Shown piece after piece: positions 53,940 to 64,000 of a stretch of DNA of 64,000 bases (position 1 is its first letter; each line of letters starts with the position of its first letter). The stretch lies in NCBI GenBank assembly GCA_944548615.1, contig OX155973.1:3691921-3755920 (forward strand). The letters are read 5' to 3'. The notes beneath the pieces are model-generated. The model was not told the origin of the DNA. It ran no database searches and was given only the letters and a program-made list of their open reading frames with translations. The position numbers were made by a program, and so were the translations under genes. Origin of the DNA: Micropterix aruncella (Eukaryota > Arthropoda > Insecta > Lepidoptera > Micropterigidae).

Positions 53940-55464
53940 CCCTTTACTGGGAACATGATTTTAAACTACGTAATAGGAAACAACGGTCCGTGGGACCGCT
54001 ATTTTGAAGTATAGATAATAAAACACACTTCTAACTCACAACTTTTTATTTGAGTACCAATATCAAAAGCCTGATATATTATGAACTAGAACATGGTAGG
54101 TATAACAGTTATATGTATTGTCTATCTTATTATAAGTAACACTTATGTCGTATTCGGAGCACATTCTTTGCAGACCTTCATATAACACTCTAAACATATA
54201 AGATCCGAGCATTTGCTGCATTTATAGCCTGTCTTGCGCTTTTTAGTGTATGGACAGAGTTTGCAAGTCTTTCTTTTTTCAAGTTTGTCCGTCATGGTCA
54301 TCGGTATTTCCGCAGAAGGTCTCGCAGACCGGTACTAATAATTACGACTATTTAAAACGGCAAAAAACATAAAATATTTATATTTAAAACAATGAAAAAG
54401 ACGGACGCTTCTACAGAAACGATCGCTGCGTGCGACCACTGATCATATAAATAAGATGCGGAACTCAGTACATTTGAATCGAAATTCACTTTTGTTAGTA
54501 CCGGCGACTATAATATAGCCAACAGCACAAAAACCGCATTGCAGCCAACCGTCGCAATTTCTTGTAGAATGTATCTGTCACACTCTTTTTCAACACTCTG
54601 GTTTTAGCAGAATGGCAACCCTCTGGTCTTGCGAAATGGCAACATCTGACTAATGCAATAGTTAATCATTAACCAGCCTATTTATCGATATCGATAAAAA
54701 CGCCACAAGCCAGCGCAGCCCACCTATCGATATCGATAAAAACGCCACAAGCCAGTGTAGCCCACCCTTACCGGATACATAAATCGATAGAAATAAAAAC
54801 AAAATTACGAATCAAGCATACGGTTTATTGATGTCTCGTATTAGAATAAATATTAATACTATGAAAAAATGTGCCATTAAAAATACTGCCATAAAAGACA
54901 CTCACACCCTCAGGTTCTCCTCTCTTGCGCCTAATTAGTCCGCAAACTATGTACACATTTCTTATACATCGTCACTTCCCGAGAGGCGGCACAAAACTCG
55001 AAAAACCCAAAATGAAGCCGGTAAGACGTAAAACACAAGTGACGCAGCAAACGGTAAGCAAACAACGCACATAAGACGCACCATTGATCACACGCACGAC
55101 TGACAGCAGAGCGGAAGCGGTGTGCGGACGCTATGCGTGCGTATGCGCAGCAAAATGCGCAGTATGTGTGATGGTCAGACAGAGCAAAGACAATATACAG
55201 CTCGCGGAAAAGTGGGCAGACGCGTCTCGCAGGCTGACAACCGCATTTCGTGTTATTGTGGCATAGTTAAGTTGCCACCTTGATAGCCTCCGGCTCCATA
55301 CAAATTTTCTTTCTATGGAAGTGGCCGCCCACTGCGTGCGACGACACAGCGGGAACTACTATAAGACTACTGGGAGCGGTGGGTTGCTGAGGGGCGGGGG
55401 GACGGACTGGAAGCATTTCTAGGAATCGATAGAGGTCTGTGAGACCGATGTTCCTTGTAAAGGG
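53940..55464 (-). mobile_element. piggyBac-like element (1525 bp), internally degenerate
   Basis: Bounded by TTAA (53936-53939, 55465-55468). TIRs CCCTTTACTGGGAACAT and CCCTTTACAAGGAACAT match in 15 of 17 positions. Subterminal palindromes of type GGTC(T/C)GTGGGACC / GGTCTGTGAGACC occur at 53984, 54316 and 55435. Only the C-terminal end of the transposase remains. A 46-bp tandem duplication with TATCGATATCGATAAAAACG lies at 54684-54773. Confidence 0.93.
54143..54301 (-). pseudogene. piggyBac-like transposase, C-terminal cysteine-rich domain
   Basis: 52 codons on the minus strand hold eight cysteines in pairs, CKLC, CSKC, CLEC and CKEC, with basic residues between the first pairs (PYTKKRKTGYK). 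This is the zinc-binding end found in piggyBac transposases, which binds the TIRs. The catalytic DDD core is absent from the element, so it cannot make transposase. The frame seems to continue a few codons upstream (RPSAEIP), so the ATG at 54301 is internal. Confidence 0.88.
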
Positions 55465-55500
55465 TTAATACTATTTCAAGGTTCTTCCTCCAAATTGTGA

Positions 55501-55876
55501 TGTTGCAATTCGGTAGATTCGTGCCACGCACTCGGCTAGATCTCTCCGCGCATTTCTTTACGGTTTCTTATAATCGTTTTACGACTTTTGTAGCGATTTC
55601 GATCGGTCTCGCTCTTGCGAGTAGTTTTATGACGTTTCGTTGGCCGCGTCTATTTATTATTTACTTTAAAGTCGCGCTGGCGGTCACGTTACAGTCTCGA
55701 TCGATCCGTTCCGCCGACGGACTGCGGATGGATACGCTTTCCTCTCATTCCAATGCAGCCCCAGCTCTTTCGGAGGCGGTTTTACCACCCAACGCCATTG
55801 CACGACAACGAGGTATGACATCCATGAGATTCTTAAGGGCTCTCTAGAAGATCAAGCATGATTGTCAAGCTTCGCG
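55501..55876. other. Unassigned GC-richer stretch
   Basis: A 116-codon plus-strand ORF (55497-55847) starts inside K3 and shows no motif. Neither strand matches K1/K2 here, so the K3 5' end is probably near 55500. Confidence 0.35.
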
Positions 55877-55965
55877 GGGGCTAATGGGCCCTTGCTGTGT
55901 TGGCCACAAAGACCCATTCTGTTCAGGGATGGTCACACTCACGGGTCAACACCCATCCAACACCC
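55877..55965 (+). mobile_element. Family R fragment R-12a (5' end only)
   Basis: GGGGGCTAATGGGCCCTTGC, GTTGGCCACAAAGACCC, GGGTCAACACCCATCC, then it ends in a short CCATCCAACACCCATAC repeat. Confidence 0.8.
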
Positions 55966-56089
55966 ATACTAACTTAAAATATGACATTTTAGCAAGGGTT
56001 GGTTTAAGCTAGGAAACATATGTCTTGTCTGTAAACCAAATATAATCGAGTTTCTTTAAAAAAATACATTTAACTTAAATTACACCTCA

Positions 56090-56170
56090 GAAAAAAAAGG
56101 TTTTCTGAAACAAAAATACATTTTATTGTACTTAAATTATACCTCAGAAAAAAATCGAGAAAATGTAAGT
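56090..56170. repeat. Local duplication of an A-rich unit
   Basis: AAATACATTTAACTTAAATT / AAATACATTTTATTGTACTT with ACACCTCAGAAAAAA and ATACCTCAGAAAAAA occurs twice between about 56065 and 56160. Confidence 0.65.
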
Positions 56171-56261
56171 CATTGCCCTCGACCAGTATTTCTCATTACA
56201 GTTCCTCCTCAGCGTCAACCGGAGGGCCATCAATCTACCATACATCTAGACCTACTACTAG

Positions 56262-56537
56262 AGTTGTCAACTACAACGGGCGAATCCGTCACCTCAGGGT
56301 CTCCCTGGAGTGAGCGCAGAAGACTTGGACAAAACAGTCCACCGTCAAGCTCCGCCACATGCCCGTAAGAGGCCAACGCCTTAACCGCGAGATAGCTAGG
56401 AGTGTTACCCAGCGGGCTTACACTCACGCCCTTACTTCCAATTGACACCAGATTACTCCAGTCTCTCGATTGGTTACGAGTTCGAGGTCGCTTGCGCGGT
56501 CCTCTCCCTTGCGAAGTTGTGAAACGGTGTATACCGA
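56262..56537 (-). mobile_element. Family R element R-12b, 5'-truncated
   Basis: From AGTTGTCAACTACAACGGGC to ACCGAGTCTA. It lacks the 'AGTTTTAACGATTAGTCG' part by a small deletion. It ends at the same internal position as R-8. No clear TSD. Confidence 0.85.
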
Positions 56538-57935
56538 GTCTAGCATTAGCATTAATTGTTGAATAATTTTTGATGTATTTTCAATCGATAGCTTTAATTG
56601 AAAGGTCACATATGTTTCTACAACGTTACTTAAACGTGAAAACCTTTAATTGGCTCTCTGTTATCCTACTCCGTCTTTTTGTTAAATTATAATAAACTGT
56701 TGGTTTTCCTAAAAAAAAAATAAAAAAAATAGTTTTCTTTCGCCATATGTAATTTGATTTTTACGTACATGAATCAAGACAAAAATTATACCAGGAGTGG
56801 TTTTTTACAAGGAAGGGTCCCCGTGCATAATTCATCATCATTCACTCTGTATACACCCCGTATAACATCACTGTTTTCATGATTACTTATTTATTAGCTA
56901 ACTGATTTCGTGTCGTCCTCTTTTTAACATAATCGCGTCATAAGTCGCGCGTGGGATAGGGATAAATATATTCTGTTTTATACGTTACGTCTGGATTATT
57001 AATATTGCTAGTTTACATTTTCAGCGTTTCAAAACGTAGTATATCCACTGACCCAAATTGTACAGCTAATTAGCGCCCGTGTTATGATGTACAACAAGCA
57101 AGCCAAACATAAATCCTTTATGTATAGAAGTGAACAATACAAAATACTATACCGTCATGTGGCGTCGTCTTTGCTCCAAATCTACGAGTTCATTTAGTTT
57201 ATTAAGATTATCTTTAAATACAAATCGCCTGAAAATATTCAAATTCATTTATCGCTTAGAGAAAGCCTTAATGCATACCTTATTCGTCATATTTATTTTT
57301 GTTATATACCTCTTCTATTTTATATATTTTTTTAAATTTTGGAGTAAAGGAACCCTTTTGGTAGGGGAACATTGCTTCATGAAATTGTAACAAAAACCGC
57401 ATATTTTGTTGTTTTGTTTTCGCGCCTTTGTGCAGATTATGTTCGCTGCACCTGTTTTTCCATGTTTTTCCCCGTGTTTAGTTATGTTTCCTGTTGGTTT
57501 TCGCTGTTTTCATGAATTTCTCCCATATTATGACAATTAAAAGAACCATGTTTACGAAATTTCGTAAATATCAAATTTTGACAGATAGAGCTGTGCAGTC
57601 ATCATTTTTATCGCCCTAAGTGACTCTGGCGTTTAATAGCGGCTGTGCTGGTCTAACCCTACCTTTCATGGGCGACACATCAGCTGTCAAAATGTCGCGG
57701 TTGGGACAGTGAGGGTGGCATTTTGCCAGCCGATTTTTTAATTATGCCGTGTTGACGGTTATTTTTTGATGTAGGCTGTGCTTCGAATTTGCTGGTAAGA
57801 TTTTGTTTCATTTTGGGTTGGTTTTCATTAAGGATCAGCGCAATTCTAACGGATTTGTGTTTCTTTTTCGACAGCGAGTGGCACCTCTGTTAAATCTGTT
57901 TTTTTAAATTCAATATTGCTGCTTATGTGACGTAA
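56538..57935. other. No gene recognised
   Basis: An 86-codon ORF (57130-57390) has a hydrophobic segment (LFVIFIFVIYLFYFIYFFKF) but arises in T-rich sequence, so I do not call it. GTAAGATTTTG at about 57795 and TTTTTCGACAG at about 57876 look like splice sites, without exons to support them. Confidence 0.4.
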
Positions 57936-58424
57936 ATCGTCACCGAATGTGAGGATCTCACCTCACCTTATCACCAGGAATAAAACCCTGTATCTCCAAC
58001 CGTTCGTAGCACGTACTGCCAAGTTCCAGGCGACTAGTCGATACTTAGGCCTCAAACTTTTCAATAAATTGCCCGAAAGATTAAAAGAAATTAAAAACAT
58101 CGATATTTTCAAGAGATCCATCCGAGTCTATCTGCTTAAAATCAACATGTATGCCCATAACGACTTCTTAAAATATTTTGAAAATACATAGCATCGTATC
58201 TACCCATTTAATCTAATACATATTATTTACCGTTAATTGTTTTGTTGTAAACTGTTATCATATAGTCTATGTTTTCGTAAATTGGTAAGTTTAAAACTAT
58301 ATATTGTATATCATCTCTTGTCTAAATTGAGTAACTAATTTAAGATTAATTACTGTCATTCCTACACAATTATATGGTTGTATTGGAAATAAATACCTTT
58401 TACTTTAAAAAAAAAAAAAAAAAA
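57936..58424 (+). mobile_element. LINE 3' end, jockey/CR1-like, with poly(A)
   Basis: The frame to 58191 reads FVARTAKFQATSRYLGLKLF, NKLPERLKEIKNIDIFKRSI and YLLKINMY, the LINE 'LF..LP..LK......FKR...YLL' C-terminus. The 3' UTR carries AATAAATACC and ends in 18 or more A at 58406-58424. Confidence 0.85.
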
Positions 58425-58889
58425 TTGCACCGGGATTTTGTCTTCACACGTGGAATCGGAAATAAATATAACCCTCCATTGTTGAGCGGTTCAATATTAG
58501 CGGTCTGCGCGCTTTTAAATTAAATCGACACGACGGGAAATTTGCCGTGTACCGTTTTGGATGCATTAAACGCGAACTTCACATACACGGCTGTTTTTTT
58601 TAAAGTCTTTTGTGTGTCTGAGGAAAATGGTTTTCTGGGGGGCCAAATCCAATGCCCGTCAATATTAAGCCCACACCTGAGATAAGTTTTTTTTTGAGGT
58701 TACCTTTTTTTCTTTTTCGAAATTTCTTTTTGTTATATTTTTTTTTTGAAATTAGTTTCCGTCTTTAACTTTAAAAGACAGGTGGCGTCCTTTTAAATTC
58801 ATTCTTTTGGGTTTTTGTGATTCTGCCGTGTTTCTTCAAAACACGGTAGATTAGTAATTTGAGGTTACAAAATTATTACTGTAGTGACA
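58425..58889. other. No feature seen
   Basis: T-rich, no motif-bearing ORF. Confidence 0.45.
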
Positions 58890-58902
58890 GTGTGATAATC
58901 GA

Positions 58903-59137
58903 AGACTATCGCGGTTGTTTGACATTATAAATAGGATAGAAAACGAATCCCGCGCTCCGAGCCCGGCCGCCCACCACCGTTATAACCTACGCAGTGGCGG
59001 AAGCGGTACGCAGCCTACCCGCAAAACAACGGATTGACAGCCCTTCAGTCTACCCTGGACAACGGCGGCTGCAACGTCACCAAAACGTCGGGTGCTACAA
59101 ATTTCACGCGGTAAATTCGTTTTCTATCCTATTTATA
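58903..59137 (+). mobile_element. Family T element with inverted ends and 13-bp TSD (235 bp)
   Basis: Begins AGACTATCGCGGTTGTTTG and ATAAATAGGATAGAAAACG, ends CGTTTTCTATCCTATTTATA, so the ends pair over about 25 bp. Flanked by GTGTGATAATCGA at 58890-58902 and 59138-59150. The central part has TACCCTGGACAACGGCGGC and ACGTCGGGTGCTAC as in other T modules. Confidence 0.85.
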
Positions 59138-59150
59138 GTGTGATAATCGA

Positions 59151-60279
59151 TCATTTATCGGAATAAAGTATTTTATAGTATCGACCATTATTAGTAAATC
59201 AGGTATATTTTGAAATTAAAAATACAGAGTAAATTAAAAATAAAAAGCCTTATTTAATAATAAAGAAAGATAGATTCAGAGAAGTTTTATGAAACTTTTA
59301 GAAAATTTAGTAAGATTTGCAAATTTAACAACTGGCACATACGTAATCCCTACAGATCCTTAAAAGTAGGCACAATAGCAATTAGGGCGCAATAGGAAGG
59401 TACCTATGAAAATAATCATTGGAAACCGTAAAATATTTAATTATGGCTATGCCCCACAAAATAGCAAACTCTTGAATTTCAAATAAACCAAGTTTGGATT
59501 TTATTTTCGCTTTCTTTATTGGCTGCAGAATATCCATCCATGAGTAATGTAGATGGTCAGGCTTTTCCCGCCACTTTCAAGCCTTTAACGATTTAATGAT
59601 GGCCGAAATAATTGCTCCTGATTGGCTGTTTGTTTTGCCAGGAAATTTCCCTCCTTCATAAAAAAAATCGTGTATTCCTATATTTTTGGGATGTAAGATT
59701 TTGTAGTTATCGCTACATTGATTTCTCCAGCGGGATCTATATTTTTCGGGGTATTTCTTAAACAGAATTATAACAAAAAAATACTATGGAGGGGTAAATT
59801 TGCCCCAGATTATATTGGTATTAATAATGTATGTGGAGCAAAGTAACCCTAAATCGGTGCAGACTAAGCAACAATAGTAAACCGCCATAGTCTGGTCAAT
59901 AATCTTGTGTTTACTTATCAATAACAATCTATGGCATAATTAAGTACTATACTTACCACCATATAATTAATCAAACTGGAGAAATCTTATAATTTTTCAG
60001 GGTATCCATCGATGACCAATTCCAGAGTAAAAGAATAGGTAAGAATAAGAGAAATAAGTAGAGGAAACCATACACTTTTATTGCCAGTAGAATGAAGTGT
60101 ATAAACACATTTAATGGATTCGTTTTTGTGTACTGGTCAATTAATTATCGTTAGTTAAAACGAAAACCGATTTTGGCGCAAAGTAAACCCCACACGACGG
60201 TATTTTATATTTTCACGTAGAAAAATCGTCTTAAATTGAAGCAGTCAATAAAGATGAAGATATCGGTGAGAACAGACAC
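59151..60279. other. No feature seen
   Basis: AT-rich. No motif-bearing ORF, TIR or LINE tail. Confidence 0.45.
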
Positions 60280-60333
60280 GTTAATACCATAATCAAAAAA
60301 TCCAAAGTGGATTTTTATGATTATGGTATTAAC
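60280..60333. repeat. 54-nt near-perfect hairpin
   Basis: GTTAATACCATAATC and AAAAATCCA pair with TGGATTTTT and GATTATGGTATTAAC, separated by an AAG loop, with one small bulge. Too short for a transposase gene; either a MITE core or a small hairpin RNA. Confidence 0.85.
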
Positions 60334-60482
60334 GGACAGCTAATAAAATAAGGGTTTTAAAAAGTATATAATTGTATGGATCCACTTAGCCATTTTTTTT
60401 AAAAAATTGTTTTTTTTCGCACTGAGGGGATGAGTCGAGTTAGTTGCTCGCAAGTGTAGGTACATGATCGGTTCGTACAAGC

Positions 60483-60554
60483 GCTGCGTCCACACTGATG
60501 AAATGCTTATTTCATGTTACATTGCATGTAACCTTTCGTCAGTCTGTACGCAGC
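60483..60554. repeat. 72-bp palindromic repeat (copy 2)
   Basis: GCTGCGTCCACACTGATGAA at the left, GTCAGTCTGTACGCAGC at the right, same length as the copy at 12915-12986. Confidence 0.8.
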
Positions 60555-60804
60555 ACTATACACTCCGCGTCATTCTTCTTGAGCTCTCGACCACAGTCTC
60601 AAAAATGCTTACACAGATTAAACACAAGCTCGTCAAAACTGCACATGAGAAAGAAAATCTAATGGCCTCGTGCTAGACTAGAGCCGCTATATGTAACGGA
60701 CTTCGCCGGCTTCCTTAAAACCAACGCATGTACAGCCAACGACAGAATATTTGATATCGTCATGATGTATTGAAAATATAAATGTAGCTTTTATAGTCTA
60801 ATTA

Positions 60805-60985
60805 ACAAATTCAAATTCAATTTCAAATATGTTTATTCAATGTAAATACATAATATACACATACTGAACGTCAAAAGACAGTAATTGTACTTTTTTCTAT
60901 TTTTTCCGGCGAGTACTACAAGTAAGATTCCACTGGAAAGAACCGCCAAAGAAAACCAGTGACCACTTTTTTGGTACTATTATTG
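60805..60985 (-). mobile_element. LINE 3' UTR terminus
   Basis: TTCAAATATGTTTATTCAAT, ATACACATACTGAACGTC and GGAAAGAACCGCCAAAGAAA resemble the widespread lepidopteran LINE end with TTTATTCAA, GTCAAAA and AGAACCGGCAAGAAACTC words (from memory of such genomes). No coding part remains. Confidence 0.5.
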
Positions 60986-62541
60986 TACCGCTAAACGACA
61001 GGCCACTGAGACAATCACGTATATACTGAAAAATCATCACAGCTGAATTCAACTCAACACCAAATGAATTTATTAGTTATGTACTCGTCTGACTGTATTA
61101 TAGTCACGCGTAAACTCAACCTATCTCCCTCATTCTCACAGGTATAAAATATGCCTATCCCTTTTTGGTTTCAGTGCATTGGTGTTCAATAAATGCAATA
61201 CGTGTGACCTGAGCATGTAGTTGTAGAGCTCAAGAAGTATGAATCTATCTGTACGTCATTTTTGAGCATCCGTTAACTCACGCGGTATCTATCTTGTGCA
61301 AAGTTTCCGAACTTTCAGTTGTACGCACAAAGTCTTCCGCACTTAGCTTATGCCAATGCCTGATACATAATATGTACATATATTTACGAATCCGTTTCCT
61401 TCGGTCACATCCAGTTATTCGACAATTTATTTTCAAACTGAATATATTGTCAAACGGTGTTTTTTATAAGTTTCTGGTTCATTAATTCACGGAGCGGCGC
61501 GTCGATTTGACGCGAATTCAAGGCGGTTACGATCGATCGCTTCCAATACTACGAGCGACAGTTGAAATTGTTTGCACAAATGCCGCTTTTTACGGCCATC
61601 CGTTTTGTAACCTAGTCGAACGGGTGTATTTAACAACATGGTCGTAATAATTCGATTGTTTCTACTCTTTATTGTGAAATTCAGCAATGGGCGGGTTTAT
61701 TATCATACTTATTTAATTATTTAGTTACACTGAGAAAAATATAACGATGTACTTTTTAACTATGACTATTTTCACCTCCTCTATTTTTTATTATTTATTA
61801 AGGATTTTAATTTCGTATTTTGAATATTTGAGGTCTGTAGTCATTTTTATTTTTTTTCTCAGTTTTGGCAGCGTATTAAATAAAAATGACACGTAGCCAT
61901 TTAAATTTCTTTTTCATTAATAAAAAATAAAAGGAAAAATGTTTTTTAACCTATTTACATGTATTTTTCTCTACGTATTTAACGACCCTATGTTTATGGA
62001 ATGTCCATCCAAGCACAAGCTGTGCTTAGTTGGACGACATATGACAGAGCTGTGTTTTAGTTAAATCGTATTTTATTTGATGTTTCCTAATTGTAATTTG
62101 TAACATTTTTGTGGAAATTGCTTAAATAAATAAAATAAATTAACTAAAAAAAATACGTGGAAATACGCTTGTTTCAACAAGGATTAAGTATAAACCTTGA
62201 ACTGTGGTCTATACGTATGATATAACATGACGCGTAACGGTGTTGGAGTGACGGTAGTGGCTGTGTCGTCATGTTAAAACATAATTATATTTCATTACGT
62301 CGCGACCTTCGCATGTCGTGGTATACGTACGGTTAGAGTCGGATACACGAATCATGTTGTATTTAAAGTCTACTGCCGTATTAACCGTACGGAGGATGTT
62401 AATACATATAATCGAGTAATGGAATTTCAACCAAATTCCTTGTAATTTAGCAAAATTACGATTGAAACATCGTTATTTCGTATAAAACCGTAATAACAAA
62501 ATGGTAATGTAAAAATGAATCAAATATATCTCTCAGTGTAT
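60986..62541. other. No gene recognised
   Basis: Two short ORFs (61294-61485, +; 61487-61687, -) have no motif. 61980-62140 (GGAATGTCCATCCAAGCACA to an AAATAAATAAAATAAATT tail) looks like a LINE 3' end, not resolved further. Confidence 0.45.
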
Positions 62542-63162
62542 GGTAGCTAATAGGTCCTGTGTGTAGGGTCGGCCAAACACACGGGTCAACCATCCATCCG
62601 TAGCCGCCAAGCAGAAGTGCGAGCCCGGGTAGGACTCTGACCTGCGGGCCAGTTTCCCATAGGAATCAACCTTAGGGCGCTTCTGGACGGTTAGCGCACC
62701 GTGCGAAGTCAGCCAATCGACTGTGCATTCCGACTGATAACCGGGGGAGTCTGGAAACTGTATAGAACGGTAGTTGTTAGCCTTACCGCAACTGCGCTTG
62801 AAACGACCAATCGGCTACCCGATACCGGTTGAAGAGCCGGGCGAAGGATGCCGTGGTCCTCGGGAGATTCGGTAGACACCAAATCACCGCTACGTAAGAA
62901 AGAGGACCGCGCAAGCGACCTCGAACCCGTAACTAGTCGGGAGGCCAGAAACTGGTAGCCAGGAGGCGAGGTGGCCCCCCTGGGTTACCTTCCTAGTGCC
63001 TCGCTGTAAGGCGTTGACCTCTGGCGGGTTCGTGGTCTATGCTTGACGGTAAATTTGTATCGTCCACACAGTCTTCTACGCTCACTTCACGGGAGATAGA
63101 ACGATCATTATCGCTAAAACTTCCTGGGGGTGACGAGTTCGCCCGTTAAAGTCGACAAACCA
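62542..63162 (+). mobile_element. Family R element R-13, near full length
   Basis: From TGGTAGCTAATAGGTCC to GCCCGTTAAAGTCGACAAACC. Keeps ACGGGTCAACCATCCATCC, GAAACGACCAATCGGCTACC and GGTGACGAGTTCGCCCG. In this copy the stem-loop has two substitutions. No clear TSD. Confidence 0.88.
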
Positions 63163-64000
63163 CAAAAAAAAAATATTTTTTTTCTTTATTGATATACAAA
63201 CAAAACATTGACATTCTTTGCTAGTTATACAATTAAATAATTTGATCGATGCTTTGATAATTCAAATATTTATTTACTTGAATTTTATTTATTACTTTTA
63301 CAAAAAAAGTATCTACATTGTCACCAAAGTAAAGTAGTTATACATTGTAAAAGACCAGCTTAAGATTGACACATATCTAGTAACAAATGGCGCTATGCAC
63401 ATCTAGCGAGGCTTCTTAGGCCTGTATTTAGAAGCACAATTATGACGTGAAAAATATAAAATAATTGTATTATACTAACATTATCCGAAAAGAAGTAGGA
63501 AAGTAAGTAAAAATAAATGGTAACCCTTAACTGTACAATATACAGCCTGTGTATTTAATAAATAGGTAGACAAGTAAATATATTAGAAAAATTAAAAAAC
63601 ACGACTGCCGTTAGAGAAACTGAACTATTGTATTTATAATTATTTTTAATAAGGATTTTTTATGAAATATTTGTGGAAAAAATCGTCCCATTCTCAAGCG
63701 GAAACAATATAAAATTATATTGCGTTCATTTTGTATACTTTATATTCGTAATCACATTAATGGATTTTTGTCACTTTTAAATACGTTTTTATTACAATGT
63801 TTAGGTCTGTTTGGTTCCAGAATAAAATAAAATAAAAAATAAAATAAACTATACCTAAATATAATATTTTTTATTCATTGCATACATTTTTATTCATTGC
63901 ATTGAATAATAAGCAATTGATACCCCATAATAAGTAAACTACTACAATACATACATATAGATTAAGCCTACCGTAGTACAGGCGAGCCCTAGTTAGGATG
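63163..64000. other. No gene recognised
   Basis: AT-rich; an A/T-rich tract follows R-13, and AATAAAATAAAAAATAAAAT at about 63822 may be a LINE tail. No ORF with a motif up to the window end. Confidence 0.45.

Larger units (their letters stand above)
53208..55500 (-). mobile_element. LINE K copy K3, split by a piggyBac-like element
   Basis: Minus strand: 55500-55469 gives a worn ITIWRKNLEIV. After the piggyBac-like insert, 53935 downwards gives QKRFLRFLYFKQHGYYYPFL, FILGMVGYNSLTVRR and a decaying C-terminus. The tail is (AAAT)n at 53208-53222. Reading across the insert at TTAA keeps the alignment with K1 and K2. Confidence 0.82.

Noticed and set aside
55497..55847. 116-codon plus-strand ORF
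   Set aside because: It starts inside the antisense of LINE K3 and has no recognisable domain or conserved copy.
57130..57390. 86-codon ORF with a membrane-like segment
   Set aside because: The hydrophobic stretch comes from T-rich sequence; nothing else supports a gene.
57795..57886. Possible intron (GTAAG...CAG)
   Set aside because: No coding exon on either side; such words are common by chance.

Overview
The window is eukaryotic, almost certainly insect and most likely lepidopteran. It is AT-rich, has no operon structure, and is packed with non-LTR retrotransposon (LINE) 3' ends, Helitrons that start TCTATACTAATATTATAAAG and end CTAG (a hallmark of lepidopteran genomes), piggyBac-like and hAT-like relics and long microsatellites. 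I recognise no host protein-coding gene, no rRNA and no complete tRNA. Every ORF with recognisable homology belongs to a mobile element, and almost all are broken.

Layout. 1-5150: a (TA)n tract, a CR1-like LINE 3' end, a tandem monomer array and one copy of an old TIR-type repeat (family S). 5.4-11.3 kb: LINE tails, monomer arrays (family M/T) and Helitron A. 11.3-17.6 kb: two copies of a GC-rich ~660-bp element (family R), each interrupted by a LINE fragment, plus a 221-bp MITE. 17.6-31 kb: LINE fragments of several lineages (jockey/CR1-like K, J and CR1, RTE), a BEL/Pao remnant and four more R copies. 31.4-32.7 kb: a hAT-like element holding other inserts. 33.4-37.9 kb: the best coding remnant, a 5'-truncated LOA/R1-group-like LINE with reverse transcriptase and RNase H, sitting inside an S repeat, followed by an internally deleted relative. 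39 kb: a ~760-bp (TA)n(TACA)n(TA)n tract. 40-49 kb: R copies, including one nested inside another, Helitrons B, C and D, and split LINEs. 49-64 kb: more LINE 3' ends, R copies, and a 1.5-kb piggyBac-like element inserted in a LINE.

The most interesting content is family R: about 15 copies, GC-rich in an AT-rich background, no ORF of its own, 13-17-bp target-site duplications at several loci, no poly(A) tail, and a conserved terminal stem-loop. Copies that keep one end but lose the other, and still have TSDs, imply target-primed reverse transcription with the stem-loop as the RNA 3' end. I therefore read it as a SINE-like retroposon. The nested insertions (R in R, LINE in R, R in LINE, piggyBac in LINE, LINE in LINE, LINE in S) give a relative age order for the families. 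Family letters (R, S, T, M, U, J, K) are my own labels. Element borders were read by eye and may be off by a few bases.
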